A stretch of DNA of 12,235 nt, from positions 1-12,235 of the forward strand of contig JAPCJV010000018.1 of the NCBI GenBank assembly GCA_027886785.1, read 5' to 3'. The number at the start of each line of letters is the position of its first letter. Positions within the stretch are counted from its first letter, which is position 1. The notes beneath the pieces were generated by a model. It was given only the letters and a program-made list of their open reading frames with translations. It searched no databases and had not been told where the DNA came from. Source of the DNA: Nitrososphaerota archaeon. GTDB lineage: Archaea > Thermoproteota > Nitrososphaeria > Nitrososphaerales > CADDZS01. Position numbers and translations under genes: made by a program. This document shows, piece after piece, positions 1 through 6,794 of this stretch.

Positions 1-1
1 G

Positions 2-781
2 CCTACGATCGACATGCTCCCTACTTCGGGAGTGTTCCCGCTGGGAGCGACGTTGGATCATGTAGGAATTCTCACCAAGACTATGGAAGACCTAATAGAT
101 GCGTTTAGAGCGATCGCTCGTCCGGATCCAAAGCCTCAACGCGTCGCGCGTTCTGAAAGAAAACTTGGAACGATCGGGATTCCCGGGGATTATTTCTTTG
201 AAGGATGCGATAAGACCGTCTCCCGAAACTTTAGACGCGCCATCGAAAAAATTGCAAACTCGGGACAGTTCAAGATACAAGAGAACATCAACATCCCCGA
301 TCATCAAAGAATCTCCCGAATCCGGAGATCGATTCAGGTCAAGGAAGCTTCGTGGTTTTATGAGGAGCTTGCGACCAATCCGAAGAAAAGAGAACTAGTC
401 GGCAAAGACGTGCTCAGTTTTTTTGACGCGGGCCTCAAGACGGGAATGATGGAATACATGGTGTCCTCTGTTGAAAGAGTGCGCTTTATCGCGAGGATGG
501 TCAAAGTCTTTGAGTCCATCGATTTCCTCGCTATGCCTACGTGTTTGACTCTGCCCCCGAAGCTGGATGAAATCCTCGGGAAAGAGGCAGGGGCAATAAG
601 GAACAAGCTTGTCAGAAATACCGAAGCCTACACCCTCTGTGGGTTTCCCCCACTCAGCATGCCTACACACAAACAGGGATCCAACGAACTACCTACCGCC
701 AATGAAATATCTGGAAGTTCCAAGAAAGATCTGGAAGTACTCGAAGCAGGTCGGGAGATCTGGAATTTCCTACACGGTTAG
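2..781 (+). CDS. Amidase-signature family protein, C-terminal part (5' end outside window)
   Basis: This is the C-terminal portion of an amidase-signature (GatA/AmiE-like) hydrolase. The frame is open to the window edge: bases 2-13 encode Pro-Thr-Ile-Asp directly before the Met at 14, so that Met is internal and the true start lies upstream. The segment PLGATLDHVGILTKTMEDL matches the family block that follows the active-site loop (usually 'SLDxVGPxTRTVED'), DFLAMPTC fits the late 'D.LL.PT' strand, and CGFPPLSMPT fits the 'GxPAxSVP' block. The Ser-cisSer-Lys catalytic triad would lie upstream and cannot be checked. The usual 'GLPxGLQ' near the C-terminus is degenerate here (ELPTANEISG). The family hydrolyses C-N amide bonds; a tRNA-dependent GatA role looks unlikely given the short divergent C-terminus, but the substrate cannot be told. 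The following dehydrogenase is 71 bases away on the same strand with its own promoter-like box. Confidence 0.8.
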   Translation, partial: PTIDMLPTSGVFPLGATLDHVGILTKTMEDLIDAFRAIARPDPKPQRVARSERKLGTIGIPGDYFFEGCDKTVSRNFRRAIEKIANSGQFKIQENINIPDHQRISRIRRSIQVKEASWFYEELATNPKKRELVGKDVLSFFDAGLKTGMMEYMVSSVERVRFIARMVKVFESIDFLAMPTCLTLPPKLDEILGKEAGAIRNKLVRNTEAYTLCGFPPLSMPTHKQGSNELPTANEISGSSKKDLEVLEAGREIWNFLHG

Positions 782-814
782 GTACCGAAAGCTCGAATCC
801 TCAGGCTCTTTCAG

Positions 815-826
815 AAATAATTTTTT
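815..826 (+). promoter_or_regulatory. TATA-like box before the first acyl-CoA dehydrogenase
   Basis: An A/T-only stretch, aaataatttttt, stands out in G/C-richer surroundings and is centred about 32 bases before the ATG at 853. With the usual archaeal spacing of about 26 bases from TATA centre to transcription start, the message would begin only a few bases before the ATG. That fits the lack of any Shine-Dalgarno motif there (gctgtgtgaaat precedes the ATG). The position is read from sequence; the promoter role is inferred. Confidence 0.4.
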
Positions 827-852
827 GAACTGGCGACTCAGCTGTGTGAAAT

Positions 853-2019
853 ATGACCCTGTTTGAGGACGGGCAAAGAAACCTTCTGCGTATGATGTTT
901 CCCGATCGGATCGATGAGTACTCTGAACTTTTGGAGTCCTTTGGGTATTTTGTAGAAAAGGAGATTTTACCCACTGCGGTATCGATCGACAAGAATTCCA
1001 CTTTCCCCAAAGACAACCTGGACAAGATCTTCCGGCAGGGCTTCACGAACATTCCGTACCCCGAAAGTCTCGGGGGCCTCGGGTTACCCTATCCTGTTTA
1101 TGTTGCCTGCATGGAACTGGTCGCGAGGGCCTGCGCGAGTACCGCGATCTCGCTAGCGATCCATGGAACCGTCTGCGACGGATTGTACCAGTTTGGGAGC
1201 AAAGTACAACACGAAAAATATCTGCGCCCAGTTATCCTCGGGGAAAAATTGGCAGCATTTTCGCTCACTGAAGCAGATGCCGGGAGCGACGCACGGGCGA
1301 TGAAGACCACGGCCGATTTGAAAGATGGAGAGTGGCACATCAACGGCAGCAAGATGTACATCACCAACTCCGGGAGGGCGGATTATTATTTTGTGTTCGC
1401 AAAGACCACCAAGGGATTTGCGGCCTTCATTGTTCCGAAAGAAGCGAAAGGCTTCTCTCACGGAGCCAACATTCCAAAAATGGGACTGCGCGGCTCCAGC
1501 CTGATGGGGTTGAATTTCGAAGATGTAGTAGTTCCCGAAGAAAATTTGGTGGGAGTGGACGGCGAGGGCTTTGAGTATGCCAAGAAATTGCTCCAGTCGG
1601 GGCGCATCACCATCGCCGCCCTAAGTGTGGGAATCGCTCAGACCGCTATGATCAAGTCCGTAAATTATTCTAAGGAGAGAAAGGCGTTCGGACAACCCAT
1701 TTCAGAATTTCAAATGACCCGATCCAAAATTGCAGACATGGCGACGGAAATCAGCGCAGCTCGGGCGATGACGTATCATGCCGGATATCTAAAAAATTCC
1801 AAAGCTGAGTACTCTGTCGAGGCATGCGAAGCAAAATTGTTCGCGACAGAAATGGCTTTGAAAGTATGCAATGAAGCGATCCAGATTCACGGAGGGTACG
1901 GCTACACTGACGAAGCTGATGTGCACCGCCACTGGCGCGATGCAAAACTGATGACGATTGGAGAGGGTACCTCAGAGATCATGAAAGTAATAATTGCGAA
2001 TTCGCTATTCGGCCAATAG
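853..2019 (+). CDS. Acyl-CoA dehydrogenase
   Basis: A flavin-dependent dehydrogenase that would oxidise a saturated acyl-CoA to the 2,3-enoyl-CoA, the first step of beta-oxidation or of branched-chain amino acid breakdown, and pass electrons to ETF. It has 388 residues, the normal family length, in the order helical N-domain (about 1-130), middle beta-domain with the FAD/substrate motif FSLTEADAGSDA (136-147) and MYITNSGRADYYF (168-180), then the helical C-domain. The C-terminal signature IHGGYGYTDEADVHRHWRDA (345-364) is followed by TIGEGTSEI; Glu371 is in the position of the catalytic base of short- and medium-chain enzymes. The motifs place it among straight or short branched-chain enzymes, but the chain length used cannot be read. 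ATG 853 is chosen because the N-terminal helix starts directly after it and a TATA-like box lies at the right distance. A likely electron acceptor, ETF, is encoded about 2.7 kb downstream on the other strand. Confidence 0.95.
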   Translation: MTLFEDGQRNLLRMMFPDRIDEYSELLESFGYFVEKEILPTAVSIDKNSTFPKDNLDKIFRQGFTNIPYPESLGGLGLPYPVYVACMELVARACASTAISLAIHGTVCDGLYQFGSKVQHEKYLRPVILGEKLAAFSLTEADAGSDARAMKTTADLKDGEWHINGSKMYITNSGRADYYFVFAKTTKGFAAFIVPKEAKGFSHGANIPKMGLRGSSLMGLNFEDVVVPEENLVGVDGEGFEYAKKLLQSGRITIAALSVGIAQTAMIKSVNYSKERKAFGQPISEFQMTRSKIADMATEISAARAMTYHAGYLKNSKAEYSVEACEAKLFATEMALKVCNEAIQIHGGYGYTDEADVHRHWRDAKLMTIGEGTSEIMKVIIANSLFGQ

Positions 2020-2036
2020 CTCCTTGGGATACCGTC

Positions 2037-2042
2037 TTTATA
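2037..2042 (+). promoter_or_regulatory. TATA-like box before the small secreted protein
   Basis: TTTATA lies in the 56-base gap between the dehydrogenase stop and the next gene, about 36 bases before the TTG at 2076. A start of transcription near 2066 would give a leader of roughly ten bases. No Shine-Dalgarno motif is visible, so this box helps decide the TTG start. The role is inferred from spacing only. Confidence 0.35.
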
Positions 2043-2075
2043 CGCTTCCTCAGTTCGAGGGCACTACTAACTAGA

Positions 2076-2542
2076 TTGAAACTGTTCTCGATTTTGGTGA
2101 TCATAGTCGTCGTGGCCTCGTTAGGTCTCGGGACGGCTCTGGGGCTCTTCATAAAAACGAGCCAGGATTCCGATCAGGTTTACTCCTTTTCCGCCTCTGC
2201 CATTGAGACTCCCACGCCTATTCAATGCGGGACAATCCCGCAGAATTTCACGAAATGGTTGATCGTCAATAAAGATGGAAACAGAACTGGGATGGGATTC
2301 CAGTCGGTTACGGCGTTCGACACCGGACTGCAGAGCAGCGCCTACCTTCCGCTGAATCAGACCGCACTCGCGCAATACAAAGTTACGAACTCCGCCTTCG
2401 AGACGACCACGGTGCCCCCGCCTCGTACTTCGACACCGGTGACGTAATCTCCGCAACAGTAACGTATACAATCTCACCCTTCGAGCCGCAAACTCAAGCT
2501 CTGACAGGGATCCCGATCATCGAACAGAAGATCTCTTGTTAG
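2076..2542 (+). CDS. Small membrane-anchored/secreted protein of unknown family, frameshifted
   Basis: I do not recognise the family. The first frame runs from a TTG at 2076 to a TAA ending at 2447 (123 residues). It opens with Lys-3' then a hydrophobic segment, FSILVIIVVVASLGLGTALG (residues 4-23), a signal anchor or uncleaved signal peptide, so the rest should face outside. The tail of this frame (PPPRTSTPVT) looks unnatural. In the -1 frame, starting around the C5 run at 2415-2419, the sequence continues as convincing protein: ASYFDTGDVISATVTYTISP and onward to IIEQKISC, ending at TAG 2540-2542. One extra C in that run would join the frames into about 154 residues. The second-frame stop overlaps the converging gene's stop by three bases. 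Its beta-rich, Thr/Ser-rich character suggests an extracytoplasmic beta-sandwich-like domain, but this is a guess. Either a sequencing or assembly error, or a recent inactivation, explains the break. Confidence 0.55.
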
Positions 2543-4647
2543 TTAAGCTCGCTGGCGATCAGTTCCGCGACGTCTCGTACTTCCAATTTGGTACCCGTCA
2601 CCTTGGTCGAATCTTCAAACATGGAAAGGCAGAACGGGCATTCCGTCGCAAGCGTTCCCGCGCCTGTGCCGGCGGCTTCTTCCGTGCGGATGCTGGCGAT
2701 CGTTTTTTTCTGCGGGATCTTGTACCAGTAATTGGATCCGCCCGCACCGCAACAGAAGGTCTTTTCCTTGCACCGGTGCATCTCTCTCACGTCCATTTGG
2801 GCGGCTACCAGAATTTTCCGGGGCTCTTCGAAGATGCTGTTGTATCTGACGGCGTAACACGCGTCGTGCAGCGTGACGGAGAGATCTTTTAACTTCTTTT
2901 CCGAAACCTGTAGCTTACCCTTCTCGATCAGATCGGAAATCAGCTGGGTGTGGTGAATCACCTCGTACTTCCCCCCGAGGACGGGGTACTCATTCTTGAT
3001 CGTGTTGAAGCAGTGCGGGCAGGTCGTGACTATTTTCTTGACGCCGTAGCCATTTAGTTTGTCTATGTTCTGGAGTGCTAGCTCCTGAAAACGGCCTTCC
3101 TCCCCCAGTCGACGGGCCGGATCGCCATTGCAGAGCTCCTCACTTCCGAGGATCGAAAAAGACAAGCCCGCATGCTTCATGATCTTCGCAAGAGCTTTTG
3201 CGACGTTCTGGGCTCTCTGGTCAAAGGAAGCTACGCACCCGACCCAGTAGAGGTACTCCGCGTCCTTGTTATCGGATGTATTTTGAATTCCCGGGACGTC
3301 TGCGGTCCAATTTGCCCGGTTCGAATTACTTAATCCGTACGGATTTTGATGTGCCGCCAGATTTGATAAGAGGGTGTTTTGACTCGGATCCAGTCTGTTG
3401 GAAGACACGATCGTGCGCCGCAGATCCTCGATAAAATCTACTTGATTGATCTCCACTGGACATTCGTAAACGCAAGCCGCGCAAGTGACGCAGGAATACA
3501 TTTCCCCGTCCCGAATCGTTCCAGTTGAGAAGAGATCCCCTTCCGGAGAAGCTTTTCCTCTGTGATCTTGGTAGAACCGATTTTTCAAATCCTGCACGAC
3601 GAGCCTCGGAGAAAGGTCTCTCCCCGCGGCGTTCGCAGGGCAGGCAGCTTCACACCTCCCACAGTTCGTACATGCGTCAAGCATGACCCGCTGATCCCAC
3701 TTCAAATCGGCACTGGTTCTGATTCCAATCGTCAGGTCGGGGACAAAATCGGGATTCGTTTCCTGCTGCTTCATCAGCTCCGCCAGATTAAACGGAGTCG
3801 TCATTTTCCCGAGCGGCCTCTCGTTGTCGGTGAGCATCATGTTGATGATCGCATTGGGAACGTGGAAGAATTTCGTGTAAGGTATGGAGGCAATTAGGGC
3901 GAAGGCCACAATGGCGTGAATCCACCATAGAGCTTGATAGATAGAGGTCCAGGACGGAAACTCCGTTGCATTGGGCCCGGCGCCGAGCGCGGAAAGCAAA
4001 TTCGCAAAGATCGATCCGATGGGAGAAAAGTACGCCCACGGAACCGGAATCAGAGCGAGGCGCAAACCTTCTTGCACGAAGCCAGAAAGTCCCATGTATA
4101 GCATTCCAGCGAGAAGAAATCGATCCGCCCGGTCCTCTCCCATGAAGAAGGGTTTGAAGGAAAGCCTCCTTGCAAGAGCTAGAACTACTGCAATCACAAA
4201 GCCGAGTCCAAAGAGGTCGAGCGCTGTCTTGTATCCTAGGTAAAAATCGCCTTGAAGCAGGACGATCCCCGCGGGCCTAAGCAGATCAAAATCAATCCCC
4301 ACCAGAATCGTTCCGATGGTGAGCGCCGTGATGCCGTAAAACATCCAGGAATGCATTATTCCGCCATACCTCCGCTGCAGAATTTTTTTCTGCCCTAAAC
4401 CGTCTACGAGAATCCTCTTTCCGTTTTTGATAAGCCGGGGCAAGTTCTGGAAAATTTCTTTCCGGCCAATCTTGTACAGAGTGTACTTCCGGTATACTCC
4501 GTAAATGAACACCACCAGCACGACCGCGAAAAGACTGTAAAGAAAAGTGGGGGTGTCCGCGGGAAGCAGGGGATACTTTAGCCTGCATACTTCCGTCGGA
4601 AGGCAGGTGTCTAGACTGCTGAGCGATAGAATCGAAATAGGGAGCAA
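2539..4647 (-). CDS. Membrane Fe-S ETF:quinone oxidoreductase, HdrDE/FadF-like
   Basis: Likely takes electrons from reduced ETF and gives them to membrane quinone. It has 702 residues. The N-terminal half is a NarI/HdrE-like cytochrome domain with membrane segments near 35-53, 99-119, 140-160, 176-196 and 238-256; His99, His244 and His262 are candidate haem b ligands. Two [4Fe-4S] motifs follow, CTNCGRCEAACP (Cys326, 329, 332, 336) and CVTCAACVYECP (Cys386, 389, 392, 396). Then come two cysteine-rich HdrD-type (CCG) repeats: Cys471/506/543/546, and Cys597, the Cys-Cys pair 632-633 and Cys670/673 in HDACYAVRYN...FCCGAGG...ECPFC. This fused architecture is that of FadF-type proteins found near acyl-CoA dehydrogenase and ETF genes. 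etfA lies 62 bases upstream on the same strand, which supports the assignment; a true heterodisulfide reductase is less likely without methanogenesis genes. The start is probably TTG 4647, since no ATG or GTG lies between the upstream stop and the first membrane segment. Confidence 0.88.
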   Translation of the reverse strand: MLPISILSLSSLDTCLPTEVCRLKYPLLPADTPTFLYSLFAVVLVVFIYGVYRKYTLYKIGRKEIFQNLPRLIKNGKRILVDGLGQKKILQRRYGGIMHSWMFYGITALTIGTILVGIDFDLLRPAGIVLLQGDFYLGYKTALDLFGLGFVIAVVLALARRLSFKPFFMGEDRADRFLLAGMLYMGLSGFVQEGLRLALIPVPWAYFSPIGSIFANLLSALGAGPNATEFPSWTSIYQALWWIHAIVAFALIASIPYTKFFHVPNAIINMMLTDNERPLGKMTTPFNLAELMKQQETNPDFVPDLTIGIRTSADLKWDQRVMLDACTNCGRCEAACPANAAGRDLSPRLVVQDLKNRFYQDHRGKASPEGDLFSTGTIRDGEMYSCVTCAACVYECPVEINQVDFIEDLRRTIVSSNRLDPSQNTLLSNLAAHQNPYGLSNSNRANWTADVPGIQNTSDNKDAEYLYWVGCVASFDQRAQNVAKALAKIMKHAGLSFSILGSEELCNGDPARRLGEEGRFQELALQNIDKLNGYGVKKIVTTCPHCFNTIKNEYPVLGGKYEVIHHTQLISDLIEKGKLQVSEKKLKDLSVTLHDACYAVRYNSIFEEPRKILVAAQMDVREMHRCKEKTFCCGAGGSNYWYKIPQKKTIASIRTEEAAGTGAGTLATECPFCLSMFEDSTKVTGTKLEVRDVAELIASELN

Positions 4648-4678
4648 GCCGGGTTTTCTGTTCCCCTTGCAAGTACTG

Positions 4679-4688
4679 ATTGATTAAT
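4679..4688 (-). promoter_or_regulatory. Possible TATA-like box for the ETF:quinone oxidoreductase gene
   Basis: On the minus strand the gap between etfA and the oxidoreductase contains ATTAATCAAT, centred about 37 bases before the TTG at 4647. That spacing would give a leader of about ten bases. The oxidoreductase may therefore be transcribed on its own as well as with etfBA. Weak call, based on composition and spacing. Confidence 0.3.
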
Positions 4689-4697
4689 GCTTACTCC

Positions 4698-4702
4698 AAA
4701 AA
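4698..4702 (-). terminator. T-run just after etfA
   Basis: Read on the minus strand, CTCTTTTTGG follows the etfA stop by about eight bases. Short oligo-T stretches are enough to end transcription in archaea, so this could partly separate etfBA from the next gene. A run of only five T's is weak evidence. Confidence 0.25.
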
Positions 4703-4709
4703 GAGGCTG

Positions 4710-5660
4710 TCATCGCCCTAACTGCGCTTTCAGAGCTTTGGTGACCTCGGGTACTACGGTATAGAGATCCCCCACGACCCCGTAATCACATTCCTGGAAA
4801 ATTGGGGCGTTTTTGTCAGAATTAATTGCAACGACCAGTTTGGATTCTCTCATTCCAGTTAGGTGCTGGATTTGCCCGGAGATTCCCACTGCGATGTAGA
4901 GTTTGGGCTTGACCGTGGTCCCTGAGAGACCGACTTGTCGATCCTCCGGCAGCCATCCCAGATCCGAAGTCAATGGTCTGGAAGCGCCCACAACGGCGTT
5001 CAGGACTTTTGCCAATTCTTCGAGAAGAGCGAGGTCTTCTTTTTTCTTGAACCCTCTTCCGGCCGAGACTATGATTTCCGCATCTTTGATGTTGACCTGG
5101 CCTTTTTGCTTCTCCTTCTTCCCCACAAAGCTCGTCCTTGAAGGCCTGGGATGGAAATTCTCGATCTTAACTATGTTAGGAGAAGCGCTGCCCGAGGCTC
5201 GTTCGTATGCCCTCAGTGGAATTGTGGCAATTGCCTTTCCCTTTGAAGCCACCGTCGCAATCGCATTTCCTCCCCAGACAAGCCTTTCGGCAGTCAGATC
5301 GCTTCCATTGAGCTCGGGGTTCATGGCGTCAGTGATATATCCGATTTTCAGTCGAGCCGCAAGTCTGGGAGCGATTTCCTTCCCTCGTTTGGTCGAGCTC
5401 AAGAAAATAAAATCCGGAGTAGCCCGGTTGGACACCAGCTCGAGCGCATCCACCGTCGGAGTGGGAAGTAGGTTTGATAATGCTTCGTGTGTTAATTGAT
5501 AGATGGCCGAGACTCCGCTGACAGATAGTTTCTTCGTCTGCTCCGAAAGATCTCCGGAACCCAGAACTGCTAGGGATACTTCCCTCCCTAGTTTTGCACC
5601 CAGTGAAACGAGCTCCAACGCAGAGTCCAAGGAATCGGAGTAAACTAGAAGGCCAGGCAG
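4710..5660 (-). CDS. etfA: Electron transfer flavoprotein, alpha subunit
   Basis: FAD-binding subunit of ETF, which carries electrons from acyl-CoA dehydrogenases to the membrane oxidoreductase encoded next. The C-terminal FAD domain is textbook: IIVSAGRGFKKKEDL, then GASRPLTSDLGW, QVGLSGTTVKPKLYIAVGIS, IQHLTGM, AINSDKNAPIF and DYGVVGDLYTVVPE. The N-terminal half is the ETF alpha/beta fold. The start is a problem. The first ATG/GTG/TTG in frame is the TTG at 5630, but this would drop the first beta-strand, LLVYSDS, which is conserved at the start of EtfA proteins and is encoded in frame just upstream. Between the upstream in-frame stop (5669-5667) and that strand the only near-cognate codon is CTG 5660-5658, one base after the etfB stop. 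I use CTG, giving about 316 residues; the conservative alternative is TTG 5630 with 306. Function is certain, the exact start is not. Confidence 0.93.
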   Translation of the reverse strand: MPGLLVYSDSLDSALELVSLGAKLGREVSLAVLGSGDLSEQTKKLSVSGVSAIYQLTHEALSNLLPTPTVDALELVSNRATPDFIFLSSTKRGKEIAPRLAARLKIGYITDAMNPELNGSDLTAERLVWGGNAIATVASKGKAIATIPLRAYERASGSASPNIVKIENFHPRPSRTSFVGKKEKQKGQVNIKDAEIIVSAGRGFKKKEDLALLEELAKVLNAVVGASRPLTSDLGWLPEDRQVGLSGTTVKPKLYIAVGISGQIQHLTGMRESKLVVAINSDKNAPIFQECDYGVVGDLYTVVPEVTKALKAQLGR

Positions 5661-5661
5661 C

Positions 5662-6447
5662 TTACTTCACCACTCCTTCTTTGAGAAGCGCCTCTGCGAG
5701 CTTCTTTCCCACTTCGTCGGATTTCCCTTCGAAGATGACCTTCTTCCTCGCCGACTTTGGAACGTCCAGAGATTTGACTTCGACCCTTGATCCTCCTTTT
5801 CCGATCATAGACGGATCCAGAGCCAAGCTTTGCGCGTTCCATTCCAGGAGTTCCTTTTTTCCCGCACTCATGATCTGAATCAACGTGGGAAATCGGGGCT
5901 GATTGATCTCCCGTGAGACCGTTATCAGGGCAGGGAGCTCACACTCCACGGTTTCAATCCCTTCGTCCAAGGAACGATCTACCGTAAGCTTTTTTCCGGA
6001 TACCGTTATTTTTGAAGCGTAAGTCAGCTGCGGTAGCTCAAGATTTTCGGCGAGGGCCGGTCCAACTATTCCTGTGTAAGAGTCAGTAGTGCCCGTCGCA
6101 GTAAGAATAATATCAAATTTTCCAAGTTTCTTGATCGCCTGCGCCAGCACATACGCCGTGGCGAGCGCGTCTTCGTCCTGGAGTAATGGATCCGCGATTA
6201 ATCTGGCTCGGTCACATCCCATCGCAAGAGCTTCCTTTGTGCTCTTTTTGGCGTCCGGAGGGCCCACGCTTACCGCCGTGATCGTACCGCCATATTTCTC
6301 CTTGAGTCTCACCGCCTCTTCAATCGCGTTTTTGTCGTCGTCGCTGATCTTGGTCTTTGCTCCTTCGAAATTGATCTTGTTGTTGGTCCGATCGATTCGA
6401 AGCTCAGTTTCATCGATCACATGTTTGAAACAGACTATGATCTCCAA
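5662..6447 (-). CDS. etfB: Electron transfer flavoprotein, beta subunit
   Basis: AMP/FAD-binding partner of EtfA; the heterodimer accepts electrons from acyl-CoA dehydrogenases. From TTG 6447 the protein begins EIIVCFKHVIDETELRID, matching the usual EtfB opening, and is 261 residues, the typical length. Other family blocks are GPPDAKKSTKEALAMGCDRA, TGTTDSYTGIVGPALAE (nucleotide-binding region), DRSLDEGIETVECELPALIT and the signature INQPRFP. The frame stays open upstream to a TTG at 6501, but those 18 extra residues lack family similarity and the 6501 start would sit on top of the TATA-like box, so 6447 is preferred. The stop TAA (5664-5662) is directly followed by etfA, implying coupled expression. 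I cannot tell from the sequence whether the ETF is of the plain or the electron-bifurcating type; the neighbouring quinone oxidoreductase favours the plain respiratory type. Confidence 0.94.
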   Translation of the reverse strand: MEIIVCFKHVIDETELRIDRTNNKINFEGAKTKISDDDKNAIEEAVRLKEKYGGTITAVSVGPPDAKKSTKEALAMGCDRARLIADPLLQDEDALATAYVLAQAIKKLGKFDIILTATGTTDSYTGIVGPALAENLELPQLTYASKITVSGKKLTVDRSLDEGIETVECELPALITVSREINQPRFPTLIQIMSAGKKELLEWNAQSLALDPSMIGKGGSRVEVKSLDVPKSARKKVIFEGKSDEVGKKLAEALLKEGVVK

Positions 6448-6500
6448 AGGGGAAGCGGGTGCTTGCTGTGCCAATTCCGTCAACAAGACAAATCCAGACA

Positions 6501-6507
6501 ATTTATG
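6501..6507 (-). promoter_or_regulatory. TATA-like box for etfBA
   Basis: On the minus strand CATAAAT lies about 57 bases before the TTG at 6447. Transcription would then start near 6477 with a leader of about 30 bases. A second A/T-rich candidate, AAAATACA at 6558-6551, lies farther upstream. Either would place the TTG at 6501 at or upstream of the transcript start, supporting the shorter etfB. No Shine-Dalgarno motif is visible before 6447. Confidence 0.35.
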
Positions 6508-6593
6508 CAGTTCTTACTAGCTCGGAATCTAAGAAACTGTAAGAAGGTTTTGTATTTTCGACGGAATTTGCAAAGCCCTTTCAAATTGTTTAC

Positions 6594-6663
6594 AAAAAAT
6601 TAGATTTCTTTCCGATTCAGTAGGGCCTCCCCCTACATGCGTTGGGGGGGAGGGGGCCCCCTA
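6594..6663 (-). terminator. Strong G/C hairpin followed by a T6 run, after the second acyl-CoA dehydrogenase
   Basis: The 347 bases between the dehydrogenase (ends 6795) and etfB hold no coding frame I believe in. On the plus strand, TAGGG (6621-6625) plus CCTCCCCC (6626-6633) can pair with GGGGGAGG (6646-6653) and CCCTA (6659-6663), leaving a five-base bulge and a 12-base loop. AGGGGGCCCCCT (6651-6662) is also a perfect palindrome by itself. In the direction of minus-strand transcription the hairpin comes about 130 bases after the dehydrogenase stop and is followed, some 20 bases later, by six T's (6600-6594). A terminator for the dehydrogenase transcript is the simplest reading. The hairpin is seen; the function is inferred, since archaeal termination usually depends on T-runs rather than hairpins. 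Confidence 0.4.
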
Positions 6664-6794
6664 GGAGGGATCGCATGCGGAGGGAAGGAATCGCTGAACT
6701 CGTGGATCCTAGCTCTGTTGAATTTTTCCAGCTAGAGGCGTATCCTGAAAGCCCCACAGGTTGAGCCTAGAGCTCTGCTAATTTGCGAGTGTTG

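Noticed and set aside
2536..2892. A 118-codon plus-strand frame after the small secreted protein
   Set aside because: Antisense to the C-terminal CCG repeat of the quinone oxidoreductase, with no family similarity that I can see.
4292..4672. A 126-codon minus-strand frame beginning just upstream of the quinone oxidoreductase start
   Set aside because: It overlaps the coding frame that carries the first membrane segments; its own translation has no membrane character or known motif.
4903..5499. A 198-codon open frame on the plus strand
   Set aside because: It lies wholly antisense to etfA, whose family motifs are unmistakable, and its translation is Ser/Pro-rich with no recognisable domain.
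6448..6501. Eighteen-residue N-terminal extension of EtfB from TTG 6501
   Set aside because: The family opening (EIIVCFKHV) begins right after TTG 6447, and the TATA-like box lies at 6501-6507, so the longer start would be outside the transcript.
6089..6520. A 143-codon open frame on the plus strand
   Set aside because: Antisense to etfB; the translation is Ser/Ala/Leu-rich, as expected for a shadow frame, and shows no motif.
6664..6794. Possible tRNA, SRP RNA or other structured RNA in the noncoding gap
   Set aside because: I looked for a T-loop (GGTTCGA-like), paired acceptor ends and SRP-type conserved loops and found none; only small palindromes such as AGAGCTCT and CGCATGCG.
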